Assembly (NCBI RefSeq): GCF_001399455.2
Contig: NZ_LLEI02000018.1
Coordinates: forward strand, 37,813 to 101,812
DNA length: 64,000 bases
Reading direction: 5' to 3'
Source of the DNA: Vibrio bivalvicida
GTDB taxonomy: Bacteria; Pseudomonadota; Gammaproteobacteria; Enterobacterales; Vibrionaceae
Under the pieces are notes generated by a model. That model was not told the origin of the DNA. It was given only the letters and a program-made list of their open reading frames with translations, and did not search any database. This document shows positions 37,920-46,778 of this stretch, in pieces (positions within the stretch are counted from its first letter, which is position 1; every line of letters begins with the position of its first letter). Made by a program: the position numbers and the translations under genes.

Positions 37920-39470
37920 TTAGTTTACTTTATCCTCATCCGGATGTCTTTGTACGGAAGAGTCATTTTTATCCAAGGCAGCATTTTCTGTGAAATGGTC
38001 ATGTTGAGCGAGTTGTGCCAAATCATTGGATATTGGTTTTTTCACTTCAACGCCCAACTGTTTAAAGCTTTCCGCTTGGCGAATCACATTCCCGCGCCCT
38101 GTAGCGAGCTTGTTCATCGCCCCTTGATAATTTTGGTTGGCTCTATCTAATGCACCGCCAAGGCTTTCCATGTCATCTACAAACAGACGCAGCTTGTCGT
38201 AAAGCTTGCTTGCGCGCTCGGCGATAACCTGAGCATTCTGGTTTTGCCGATCGTTACGCCATAGGTTATCGATCGTGCGCAGCGCCACGAGCAAGGTGGT
38301 TGGGCTGACCAAGATAATGTTTTGCTCCATCGCATCTTTTACCAAACTAGGGTCTGCTTGAATAGCCACCTGAAATGCAGGCTCCACAGGAATAAACATC
38401 AGCACATAGTCTAGGCTCTGAATGCCTTTTAGCTGATGGTAGTCTTTTTGAGATAGCCCTTTAATATGGGCTCGCAAGGCAAGTAAGTGGTCACTTAACG
38501 CTCGTTCTCGTTGGTTATCTGTTTCAGCATTAAAGTACCTTTCGTATGCTACCAAGGCCATTTTAGAGTCCACCACCACTTGTTTATCTTGCGGTAAGTG
38601 AACAATCACATCGGGCTGGTAGCGTTTACCCGCTTCATTTTGCAAACTGACCTGGGTTTGATATTCATGCCCTTCACGTAAGCCAGACTCCGCTAATACG
38701 CGCGCGAGTACGACTTCTCCCCAGTTGCCCTGCTGCTTGTTATCGCCCTTTAGTGCTTGAGTCAGATTAAGCGCTTCTTTGGTCATCTGCTCATTCAAGC
38801 GCTGTAAGTTCTTCAACTCATGAACTAAGGTATGGCGCTCTTTAGCTTCTTGATTAAAGCTGTCGTTGACTTGCTTCTTAAATCCTTCAAGTTGCTCTTT
38901 AAGGGGAGATAGCAAACCATCCAAACTCTGACGGTTTTGCTGATCCACTTTGGCAGTTTTAGATTCAAACAACTGGTTTGCAAGCTGCTCAAATTGCTGC
39001 TTAAGACGCTCTTCTGCCTGCTCTAACAGTTGCAGCTTCTCTTGGCTGGCTTTGTTTTGTTGCTCATGGCGTGCTTCTTGTTCACGTAACTGCGCTTCTA
39101 ACTGCGATTTTTGCTCGCGAATCTGATTGAGGTCATCGGCATACTGCTGGCGTTCCTGCTTTACTGCTTCGAAGTAACGTAGCTTCTCTAGCACCGCCAT
39201 CAACTTACCGTGAGACTGCTTTATCTCGTAAGCAGACTTATCACGTTCACCATCAAACTCGTCGAGTTCTTGCTGCGCCTCACGGAGTTCTTTTTGCAGT
39301 TGCTCAATTTGGCTGCTAGCAAGCTGCTGATTCGATTCCAATTGTTGTTCAAGAAGCTGATTGTCAAAGCGCATTTTCTGTTTGACCCACCAGCCGACAA
39401 CCATGCCACTTGCTACGGCACCAGATAGGCCACAGATCAACATAGCTTGATGCTCAAGAATCCATTGCAT
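37920..39470 (-). CDS. rmuC: RmuC-family DNA recombination protein
   Basis: 516 residues. N-terminal membrane helix (MLICGLSGAVASGMVVGWWV), a long coiled coil at ~35-210 and the RmuC nuclease-like core from ~245 (QGNWGEVVLARVLAESGLRE, VVDSKMALVAYERY, YVLMFIPVEPAFQVA). Limits rearrangements at inverted repeats in E. coli. ~55 bp upstream of ubiE on the same strand. Confidence 0.93.
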   Translation of the reverse strand: MQWILEHQAMLICGLSGAVASGMVVGWWVKQKMRFDNQLLEQQLESNQQLASSQIEQLQKELREAQQELDEFDGERDKSAYEIKQSHGKLMAVLEKLRYFEAVKQERQQYADDLNQIREQKSQLEAQLREQEARHEQQNKASQEKLQLLEQAEERLKQQFEQLANQLFESKTAKVDQQNRQSLDGLLSPLKEQLEGFKKQVNDSFNQEAKERHTLVHELKNLQRLNEQMTKEALNLTQALKGDNKQQGNWGEVVLARVLAESGLREGHEYQTQVSLQNEAGKRYQPDVIVHLPQDKQVVVDSKMALVAYERYFNAETDNQRERALSDHLLALRAHIKGLSQKDYHQLKGIQSLDYVLMFIPVEPAFQVAIQADPSLVKDAMEQNIILVSPTTLLVALRTIDNLWRNDRQNQNAQVIAERASKLYDKLRLFVDDMESLGGALDRANQNYQGAMNKLATGRGNVIRQAESFKQLGVEVKKPISNDLAQLAQHDHFTENAALDKNDSSVQRHPDEDKVN

Positions 39471-39637
39471 AATAAAGATTTAACTATTCTGAATTAGATA
39501 CTTTCAATGGTATTTTAGCACTGGATAAATGTCCAGTTTGTCGGCTAGATATCGAACAGCTAGACTAGGCGCTCACTACCCTGTCCCATACTTTTCACCA
39601 GTGAGTCTTAACTGGTTGGTTTTATTGAAGGAACATC

Positions 39638-40543
39638 ATGAACGAGCGCCGTGCTTTAGGCTTAGGTTTATCAGCAGTATTACTCTGGTCAACGGTTGCC
39701 ACCGCATTCAAACTCACCTTGGCTGAGTTTTCCCCTATTCAAATGTTGACTGTCGCCAGTATCACTTCCGCACTGGCACTGACGGTTATTTGTGCTGTGC
39801 AAGGTAAGCTTAAGACACTACCTAGCACATTTCTCTCCAACCCCGGGTATTACCTACTGTTAGGGCTGATTAACCCACTCGCTTACTACGTTATTTTGTT
39901 TAAAGCTTATGACTTACTTCCTGCTTCCCAAGCACAGGCGATCAATTACAGCTGGGCAATTACGCTCACCCTGATGGCGGCAGTATTTTTAGGCCAGAAA
40001 ATACGTAAACAAGATTGGATTGCTTGTACGTTCAGCTACTTGGGGGTGATTGTTATTGCCACACAAGGCGATTTGCTTGGCTTAAACTTTGAGAGCCCGC
40101 TAGGGGTTGGCTTGGCTCTGTTTTCCACTCTACTTTGGGCAAGTTACTGGATTTTAAATACCAAAAACAAGGCAGACCCTGTTGTCGGCGTTTTACTCGG
40201 TTTTTTAGTCGCGATTCCATTTGCGATTGGTTTAACTCTTTATGAGGGGCTGAGCTTTAGCCAGATTTCGATGCAAGGCTGGCTGGCGGTCAGCTATGTG
40301 GGATTGTTTGAGATGGGAATTACCTTTGTTCTATGGCTAAGTGCTTTGAAGCTCACACAAAACACTTCCCGCTTAAGTAACCTTATTTTTGCTTCTCCTT
40401 TTATCTCGCTGATGCTTTTAGCCACCATTATTGGCGAGCAGATTCATCCTTCAACACTTGTTGGATTAGTACTAATAATTACCGGCTTGGTGATCCAACA
40501 GATTAATATTGGCAAAAAAAGTTTTGCCAAACAACCTGGATAA
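39638..40543 (+). CDS. DMT-superfamily EamA-type transporter
   Basis: 301 residues, ten predicted membrane spans in two EamA repeats (first begins LGLGLSAVLLWSTVATAFKL, second GLALFSTLLWASYWILNTKN). Probable exporter of amino acids or metabolites; substrate not inferable. ATG has GAAGGAA upstream. A second DMT protein is at 44332; the two are not close copies. Confidence 0.85.
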   Translation: MNERRALGLGLSAVLLWSTVATAFKLTLAEFSPIQMLTVASITSALALTVICAVQGKLKTLPSTFLSNPGYYLLLGLINPLAYYVILFKAYDLLPASQAQAINYSWAITLTLMAAVFLGQKIRKQDWIACTFSYLGVIVIATQGDLLGLNFESPLGVGLALFSTLLWASYWILNTKNKADPVVGVLLGFLVAIPFAIGLTLYEGLSFSQISMQGWLAVSYVGLFEMGITFVLWLSALKLTQNTSRLSNLIFASPFISLMLLATIIGEQIHPSTLVGLVLIITGLVIQQINIGKKSFAKQPG

Positions 40544-40550
40544 CTAAAAG

Positions 40551-40580
40551 ACTATTCTAGATAGGCCTACCTAGAATAGT
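40551..40580. terminator. Palindrome at convergent gene ends
   Basis: 30-bp near-perfect palindrome ACTATTCTAG-N10-CTAGAATAGT covering the stop codon of the HDOD gene. No long T run, so it may be a bidirectional terminator or 3' stabiliser. Confidence 0.55.
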
Positions 40581-41395
40581 TGGTAGGCCAATTCACTTCC
40601 TTGGCCACGAACCTCATCAATTTTTGGTACTACGGAGTGGCAAATATGCAGCGCAGATGCCGCTTTGCAGTTGGCAATATATTCGCGTTTTTCTCGCTCG
40701 TCCAACATCATATCCCAACGTTTATTCACATCACGCGAGAAATAGATAAGGCAGGCAAAACGTTTTGATTCAAGAGCTTGTCCAGGGTGGTTGACGTTTG
40801 CAATGGCATCAACTAACTCATGAGGAAACTTCCAAGTTTCCGCCAGCAGCGAGCCTAGTTGCTGCGCATCAATACCGATCACTTCTTGCTGCACTTTGGC
40901 TGCATTCTCACCATTTTGCACACGTTGTTGAATATCCACCGCCTTTTTGGGCTCCAGAGTGTGGATCATTAGCTCGCCAATATTGTGTAGGACACCAATA
41001 GTAAACGCCTCGCTCGGATCAAGCTTAATCTCTCTTGCTACTGTGCTTGCAATTGTGGCGACTTCGAACGTTTCAGCCCAGTAATCTTTAATGTTGAGCG
41101 TTTCTAGACGCGGAAAGGTTGAAACCAATATTGAAGAGGAAATCAGATTGCGTATTGGCCCAAGCCCAAGACGCACGATAGCATCATTGATATTGGTAAT
41201 ACCTTTTACTCCCCCATAAGCAGCAGAATTGGCCATTCTTAATACCCTAGCCAGTAACACCTGATCCATCGCCATTTTCTGGGACAACGCACTAAAGTCG
41301 ATGGTTTCACGATTTACCATTTCCAATAATTCTTGGAGAACACTTTCGATACGTGGTAGCTCGTTAATACGAGAGATCAATGCTTCCTGACTCAT
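40571..41395 (-). CDS. HDOD-domain protein
   Basis: 274 residues. The HDOD domain (LPRIESVLQELLEMVNRETI ... LLARVLRMANSAAYGGVKGI, GVLHNIGELMIH) fills most of the chain. HDOD is an HD-like domain lacking the catalytic pair, used for signalling; no other domain is attached. Related Vibrio proteins act in motility or c-di-GMP circuits, but no target is visible here. Confidence 0.88.
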   Translation of the reverse strand: MSQEALISRINELPRIESVLQELLEMVNRETIDFSALSQKMAMDQVLLARVLRMANSAAYGGVKGITNINDAIVRLGLGPIRNLISSSILVSTFPRLETLNIKDYWAETFEVATIASTVAREIKLDPSEAFTIGVLHNIGELMIHTLEPKKAVDIQQRVQNGENAAKVQQEVIGIDAQQLGSLLAETWKFPHELVDAIANVNHPGQALESKRFACLIYFSRDVNKRWDMMLDEREKREYIANCKAASALHICHSVVPKIDEVRGQGSELAYQLF

Positions 41396-41481
41396 AGAGC
41401 TTACTCCTTTATACCCTTTACTTTTTTATAAGTAAGTGTAGTACTAAAGTGTGAACTCTAAGCAAATTTCCCGTATGAAAA

Positions 41482-42675
41482 TCACACCCACTGTCCGGCG
41501 GCAAAACCAGAACTCCAGCACCATTGGAAGTTATAGCCCCCGAGCCAGCCAGTTACATCCATCACCTCACCGATAAAGTACAAACCGTTAATCTGCTTGC
41601 ATTCCATCGTCTTAGAAGAGAGATGATTAGTATCAACGCCACCAAGAGTTACTTCGGCTGTACGATATCCTTCAGTGCCGTTAGGTGCGATTTGCCAGTT
41701 TTCTAGCTGCTTAGCGATGGCTTCAAGTTGCTTAACGTTAAACTGTTTCAGTGGTTTGTCTGCAAAAACCTTTCGCTCGATCAAAACTTCAACAAGTCGC
41801 TTTGGTAGCACCTTGGCTAGGGTGTTTTTAAGACTCTGATTAGGGTGCTTGTCGAGGGAACGTTGCAGTAGTTCATCAACATCCACTTCAGGGACTAAGT
41901 TAATCGTCACTTTCTGCCCGGCTTTCCAGAACGAAGAGATTTGCAACACTGAGGGCCCAGATAAACCGCGGTGGGTAAACAATAGTGCCTCTTTAAACAT
42001 GGTGCCGTCTTGAGCGGTAATCTCCGCTGGAATAGCAATACCAGACAGTTCAGCAAATGACTCTTTGTCTTCTTTGTGCAGGGTAAATGGCACAAGTCCC
42101 GCAGTGGTCGAAATAATATCGAGACCAAATTGCTCAGCAATCTTATAACCAAATGGCGTTGCGCCCAATTTTGGCATTGATAAGCCACCTGTCGCCACAA
42201 CCAATGAGTCACATTCAATCACACTCGTATTGGTGCGCAGAGCAAAGCCAGTCTCAGTCTTTTCAATTTGGTGGATATCTTGCTGGTAGCGCTGACTCAC
42301 ACACGGTAAATCACACTCTGCCAGAAGCATCTTGACGATATCTTTTGAGTCGTAATCTCCAACACAGAATAACTGCCCATGATCACGCTCTTCAAACTCA
42401 ATCCCATGTTTACTCACCATGGAGATAAAGTCCCAGTTGGTATATTGAGACAAGGCAGATTTGACAAAATGTGGGTTTTGACACAAGAAGTTATTTGCCG
42501 ACACATCATAGTTGGTGAAGTTACAACGACCGCCACCAGCTATAAGGATCTTGCGTCCAGGCTTTTTTGCATGATCTAGTAGCAACACTTTGCGACCACG
42601 CTTACCCGCCTCAGCGGCACACATTAGCCCCGCAGCACCCGCACCTATGATGACGACATCAAACTTTTCTGTCAT
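41482..42675 (-). CDS. FAD-dependent oxidoreductase, YhiN/HI0933 family
   Basis: 397 residues. N-terminal dinucleotide fold VVIIGAGAAGLMCAAEAGKR, then KPGRKILIAGGGRCNFTNYD (family signature), a second nucleotide-contact strand SLVVATGGLSMPKLG and C-terminal GEVMDVTGWLGGYNFQWCWS. Flavoprotein of unknown physiological substrate. The terminator downstream of uspB lies just upstream of its start. Confidence 0.9.
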   Translation of the reverse strand: MTEKFDVVIIGAGAAGLMCAAEAGKRGRKVLLLDHAKKPGRKILIAGGGRCNFTNYDVSANNFLCQNPHFVKSALSQYTNWDFISMVSKHGIEFEERDHGQLFCVGDYDSKDIVKMLLAECDLPCVSQRYQQDIHQIEKTETGFALRTNTSVIECDSLVVATGGLSMPKLGATPFGYKIAEQFGLDIISTTAGLVPFTLHKEDKESFAELSGIAIPAEITAQDGTMFKEALLFTHRGLSGPSVLQISSFWKAGQKVTINLVPEVDVDELLQRSLDKHPNQSLKNTLAKVLPKRLVEVLIERKVFADKPLKQFNVKQLEAIAKQLENWQIAPNGTEGYRTAEVTLGGVDTNHLSSKTMECKQINGLYFIGEVMDVTGWLGGYNFQWCWSSGFAAGQWV

Positions 42676-42703
42676 GAACCACTACTCAACAATTAAAACC
42701 AAT

Positions 42704-42732
42704 AAAAAAGGATGTGCCTGATGCACATCCTT
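42704..42732 (-). terminator. uspB terminator
   Basis: Stem AAGGATGTGC / GCACATCCTT, loop CTGAT in plus-strand view, six T on the minus strand. Confidence 0.85.
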
Positions 42733-42782
42733 CGCAATTTACGCGGCTATTTTAGCGGCATTTTGAACCAATGCCAATTTAG

Positions 42783-43106
42783 CTAGAGAATCATTGCCGC
42801 CAGCAAGGTTACCGCGAGTAACGAGGTCGATAAAATAAACAGCTCGCGTACTCTGTCGCACTTACCCGTGAACACTTCATCATGATGATGATGATACTCT
42901 TTACTCTTTATGTAATGGAACAAGCGAACCTGCTTAGTGACATTACCGTGAGTGGTAAAGAAGCCATTGCCATCGACTTGCTGATAAAGTAACGGGTGGG
43001 CTTCACGCATGATGTAAATCAAAGAGCGCAGCGCGGTAAGATAGCGCGCCATATTAACGAGCGTTACCATCATTAGCGCAAATAGAATTGTGTCAGCATT
43101 GATCAT
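42783..43106 (-). CDS. uspB: Universal stress protein B (membrane protein)
   Basis: 107 residues with spans near the N- and C-termini. The family middle is unmistakable: [48 protein letters not shown] histidine run (YHHHHDEVF) replaces YRDHHDDEF of E. coli. RpoS-dependent stress protein in E. coli. In E. coli uspB is adjacent to and divergent from uspA; here ftnA lies between. Confidence 0.93.
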   Translation of the reverse strand: MINADTILFALMMVTLVNMARYLTALRSLIYIMREAHPLLYQQVDGNGFFTTHGNVTKQVRLFHYIKSKEYHHHHDEVFTGKCDRVRELFILSTSLLAVTLLAAMIL

Positions 43107-43177
43107 CTTTTCCTCCCTACATCTTCTAAAATGCCCAGAGAAAAAGACGACCTACTTAGAGTGTCTTACGCCGAAAT

Positions 43178-43705
43178 TTATTCAGCGGGGGCATCCATGA
43201 TTGAAGATGAACCTTCTTTCGCCAAAGCTGCTAAATCTTTGTCGATAAAGAACAGCGCTTTGCCATCTTCGCCAACTAGATCTAGCTTATCTAAGATCCC
43301 TTTAAATAACTTCTCTTCCTCGTGCTGCTCTGCAACGTACCACTGTAAGAAGTTGAACGTAGAATAGTCTTGTGATGTAAACGCCACATGAGCAAGTTTG
43401 TTGATTTTTTCGGTAATCATCTGCTCGTGTTCAAATGTCTCACGGAAGACATCGCCCAGACTATTAAACTCGTGCTTTGGTGCTTCGATGACACCTAAAA
43501 TAGGCATTGCACCTGTCTCACTCACGTAAGTGAAAAGACGCTGCATGTGCTCCATTTCTTCTACGGCATGTGCACGTAAAAACTCAGCTGCACCTTCGAA
43601 TCCTTTGTCTTCACACCAAGCACTCATTTGTAAGTATAGATTGGATGAGAAAAATTCGAGATTAATTTGCTCATTCAATTGATCGACCATTGCTTGAGAA
43701 AGCAT
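43178..43705 (-). CDS. ftnA: Ferritin (non-haem iron storage)
   Basis: 175 residues. Four-helix ferritin with ferroxidase ligands in [20 protein letters not shown] (E), [20 protein letters not shown] (ExxH) and [20 protein letters not shown]. Bacterial ferritin type (no haem methionine pattern). Stores iron in the cytosol. Lies between uspB and uspA; possible RyhB/Fur regulation cannot be read from the upstream sequence. Confidence 0.95.
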   Translation of the reverse strand: MLSQAMVDQLNEQINLEFFSSNLYLQMSAWCEDKGFEGAAEFLRAHAVEEMEHMQRLFTYVSETGAMPILGVIEAPKHEFNSLGDVFRETFEHEQMITEKINKLAHVAFTSQDYSTFNFLQWYVAEQHEEEKLFKGILDKLDLVGEDGKALFFIDKDLAALAKEGSSSIMDAPAE

Positions 43706-43861
43706 CTACCACTCCTACTAAGTCTATGAAGTTAAATTGACTATATCATGTTGGTCACCATAACACTTTGTATGCCAAATGTGGATCTGAGATCACTTCA
43801 GCAAAATTTATTGATTCAAGGTGCTAATCTTTAATCAGAACCCTTACAAGGAGATAGCACT

Positions 43862-44287
43862 ATGAGTTATCAACATATTTTGGTTGCCATCGACCTATCT
43901 GAAGACAGCAAACTCTTGGTCGAAAGAGCCGTATCCTTGGCAAAACCGCTTGGCGCATCTGTGTCGTTCGTTCATATCGATGTAAATTACGCTGAGCTTT
44001 ATACCGGCCTGATTGACATCAACCTTGCCGAAACCCAACACCAAGCCATTGAAGCATCTCAGAAGCAGCTACAGAACTTGGCTGACCATGCAGATTTCCC
44101 TATCAAGCATACTTTGGTCGGTAGCGGCGATCTGAGCAATGAACTGTGCGATACCATCAAGGAATTCAATATCGATCTTGTTGTGTGTGGCCATCATCAA
44201 GATTTTTGGAGCAAACTGCTCTCCTCTACTCGCCAGCTCATCAATTGTTCACCCGTTGATATGTTGGTAGTACCACTCAAGGACTAA
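43862..44287 (+). CDS. uspA: Universal stress protein A
   Basis: 141 residues, preceded by AAGGAG. MSYQHILVAIDLSEDSKLLV opening and C-terminal VCGHHQDFWSKLLSSTRQLI; the second motif lacks the ATP-binding G-2x-G-9x-G(S/T) loop, as in the non-ATP-binding UspA class. Cytosolic dimer induced by growth arrest. Divergent from ftnA. Confidence 0.94.
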   Translation: MSYQHILVAIDLSEDSKLLVERAVSLAKPLGASVSFVHIDVNYAELYTGLIDINLAETQHQAIEASQKQLQNLADHADFPIKHTLVGSGDLSNELCDTIKEFNIDLVVCGHHQDFWSKLLSSTRQLINCSPVDMLVVPLKD

Positions 44288-44331
44288 ATAGGTATACACT
44301 GCCCGATAGTTTTTGATAATGAGTCTTAGTT

Positions 44332-45216
44332 ATGGGGTATTTATCTGCGGTCACCTTGCTGTGGGCGTTTTCATTTAGCCTGATCGGCGTTTATCTAGCT
44401 GGTCAGGTTGATTCTTGGTTCTCAGTGCTAATGCGTGTTGCACTCGCAAGCTTGGTTTTTTTGCCTTTTCTTAAATTCAAAGGGGTCAACAAAGGACTAA
44501 TAGCCAAACTCATGGTGGTTGGTGGTTTTCAGCTTGGCTTAATGTATTGCTTCTATTACCAATCTTTCTTATTGCTCTCAGTGCCTGAAGTACTGCTGTT
44601 CACTGTCTTTACGCCTATTTATGTCACACTGATTTACGATTTACTCAAACGTCGCTTCTCGCCTTGGTACTTAGTCACAGCGGCTATCGCAGTCGCTGGC
44701 GCCGCTTTTATTAAATTTGCAGGCATCAACGAGAACTTCATTGTTGGTTTCCTCGTGGTTCAGGGTGCTAATGTCTGTTTCGCGATTGGTCAGGTCGGCT
44801 ACAAGTACTTGATGGAAAAATACGATGTAGAATTGCCACAGCACGCAATTTTTGGCTATTTCTATTTAGGCGCTTTGTGTGTCGCGACGGTCGCGTTCGC
44901 CTTAATGGGTAACCTAGACAAAATGCCAACTACCAGTACACAGTGGGGAGTATTGGTTTACCTTGGCCTTATTGCTTCAGGTTTGGGGTACTTTGCCTGG
45001 AACAAGGGCGCAACTCTAGTCAATGCTGGTGCTCTAGCTGTGATGAACAATGCTTTGGTTCCTGCAGGTCTTGTCGTTAATATTGTGATTTGGAATCGAG
45101 ATGTGGATATCACTCAATTGAGTATCGGTGGCGCAATCATCCTGCTTTCTTTGTGGGTCAACGAGACTTGGGTCAAGCGTAAAGTTGAACAGAGTTATCA
45201 AACCAATCCACAGTAA
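44332..45216 (+). CDS. DMT-superfamily transporter (carboxylate/amine type)
   Basis: 294 residues, ten membrane spans. Two EamA halves: YLSAVTLLWAFSFSLIGVYL and ANVCFAIGQVGYKYLMEKYD, GLGYFAWNKGATLVNAGALA. Resembles members annotated as carboxylate/amino acid/amine exporters. Follows uspA by ~45 bp but no shared function is evident; a terminator closes the unit. Confidence 0.85.
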   Translation: MGYLSAVTLLWAFSFSLIGVYLAGQVDSWFSVLMRVALASLVFLPFLKFKGVNKGLIAKLMVVGGFQLGLMYCFYYQSFLLLSVPEVLLFTVFTPIYVTLIYDLLKRRFSPWYLVTAAIAVAGAAFIKFAGINENFIVGFLVVQGANVCFAIGQVGYKYLMEKYDVELPQHAIFGYFYLGALCVATVAFALMGNLDKMPTTSTQWGVLVYLGLIASGLGYFAWNKGATLVNAGALAVMNNALVPAGLVVNIVIWNRDVDITQLSIGGAIILLSLWVNETWVKRKVEQSYQTNPQ

Positions 45217-45234
45217 ATAAAATCATTAGATGCA

Positions 45235-45264
45235 AAAAAGCTCTCCATTGACGGAGAGCTTTTT
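45235..45264. terminator. Terminator after the second DMT transporter
   Basis: Stem AAAAAGCTCTCC / GGAGAGCTTTTT, loop ATTGAC; works in both directions for convergent genes. Confidence 0.9.
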
Positions 45265-45277
45265 ATTGTCTGTATGA

Positions 45278-45835
45278 TTAATGAAGGTTTGAGCTAGTTT
45301 GTGTCTCTGGTATCTCTGCGACTAAGCTAGATAGACTTACCTTATCTTCCAATTTCTTCTGTTTTTTAATCAGCTTACGTTGCTTATTCGCTAGCTTGAG
45401 CAGTTTCTTCTGCTGCTTGTAGTGTTTCTTTATCGCTTTCTTTGCCTTCTTAAGCGATTTTTTGTCTTCTAAATCAAACACTTCACTAGCTACAGTTTCT
45501 GCTTGGCTAGTTTGAAGTTGCGTTTTTTGCAGCAAGGCTTTCTCTTTCACCCTCTCAACCACTCTTCTGACAGCTTGCGCTTTTTGCTCTGAGGGTAGAT
45601 TTGCTTGAGTATTAGGCAAAGCTTCCGCTAGTAAAGCACAGCTCTGTTGTTGCTCTAACGGCTTATTTTGGCAAGCTTGAGGAGGAATAGCGGCTGGTTT
45701 ACAAAGGGAGTCTTTAGACGCAGACGAGCGAGCACAAGAGCGACAAAGATATTTAGGTTCAACCACCAAGCGATGAATATCACCCAAATTTTCCGCAATT
45801 TGCTTGCGATTCATCTTACAGAAACGTTTAGCCAC
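45278..45835 (-). CDS. Small cysteine- and lysine-rich protein, unknown function
   Basis: 185 residues. N-terminal part has cysteines at about 6, 31, 34, 44, 54 and 65 (CRSCARSSASKDSLC, a ribbon-like C-x2-C). A C-terminal strongly basic helix carries KKAKKAIKKHYKQQKKLLKL and KQRKLIKKQKKLEDK. No signal peptide. I do not recognise the family; a nucleic-acid or ribosome-binding role is only suggested by charge. Confidence 0.65.
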   Translation of the reverse strand: MAKRFCKMNRKQIAENLGDIHRLVVEPKYLCRSCARSSASKDSLCKPAAIPPQACQNKPLEQQQSCALLAEALPNTQANLPSEQKAQAVRRVVERVKEKALLQKTQLQTSQAETVASEVFDLEDKKSLKKAKKAIKKHYKQQKKLLKLANKQRKLIKKQKKLEDKVSLSSLVAEIPETQTSSNLH

Positions 45836-45935
45836 GCTACAACTCCAGCTAAGAATACGAATAGTTCTTAGTAAGATATACCTGCTTGATAAGGAATTAG
45901 CAAGGACAAGAATCGCACTATTGATACAGTGTTCG

Positions 45936-46715
45936 CTAAGTCATTGATGCATTAACATAAACATCGAAACGATTTTTTTTCGTCTCAATTGCCATCATAG
46001 GTTTTTGTTGGTTGAGCCAATCTGCATAGTCGGGCCGTTTCACCACCACCCTTTTAGTAGCAAGGGCTAAAGCGGGTTCCAACAGGCCATCAGCATCATG
46101 ATCGGCACCAACCAAAGACTGGAAAACACGCATCTCTTTTTTCACTAATGCGCTCTTTTTCTTGTTGTCAGGGTGCGGGTACATAGGGTCAAGATAAACC
46201 ACATCAGGTTTAACAAACTCTGGATCTTCAGCAAGTTGACTGAGCGCATTATGGCTAGAAGCATGAATCAAAGACATACGCTCACTCACCCACGCTCCGA
46301 TCTCAGGATCATTCTTAGCTCGGGTTAGCCCATCATCCAATAACGCCGCTACGACAGGATGGCGCTCAACCATCTGAACTTTGCATCCTAGCGAAGCCAA
46401 GACGAAAGCATCACGCCCGAGACCGGCAGTGCCATCAAGTATCGTCGGTGTCGCGCCCTTGTTTAAACCAGCCGCCTTAGCTATCGCCTGACCTTTACCG
46501 CCACCAAATTTACGTCTATGTGCAACCGCGCCACCGGCTAGATCAACGAAAATGGCTCCTAGTTTTGGCTCATCTAACTTACGTAGCTCTAAATGCTGCT
46601 CTGTAAGCACCAGAGCAAACGGGCTTTCATCGCTATACGCTAGCCCCCAGCGTTGTGTTATCTGTTGAAAACGTTCAGTTTGTGTTTGATCTTCACATAA
46701 CAGCTGTAGTTGCAC
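45936..46715 (-). CDS. rsmJ: 16S rRNA m2G1516 methyltransferase RsmJ
   Basis: 259 residues. Family motifs [20 protein letters not shown] and [14 protein letters not shown] motif [20 protein letters not shown], catalytic-site [10 protein letters not shown]. coli YhiQ/RsmJ is 250 residues. Single gene with a weak intergenic gap to the sensor downstream. Confidence 0.95.
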   Translation of the reverse strand: MQLQLLCEDQTQTERFQQITQRWGLAYSDESPFALVLTEQHLELRKLDEPKLGAIFVDLAGGAVAHRRKFGGGKGQAIAKAAGLNKGATPTILDGTAGLGRDAFVLASLGCKVQMVERHPVVAALLDDGLTRAKNDPEIGAWVSERMSLIHASSHNALSQLAEDPEFVKPDVVYLDPMYPHPDNKKKSALVKKEMRVFQSLVGADHDADGLLEPALALATKRVVVKRPDYADWLNQQKPMMAIETKKNRFDVYVNASMT

Positions 46716-46778
46716 GCAATATTCCTAAGGGTTTAATCACTAACTCGGGCGCAGTTTACTGGATCTTTAGCCATTTCA

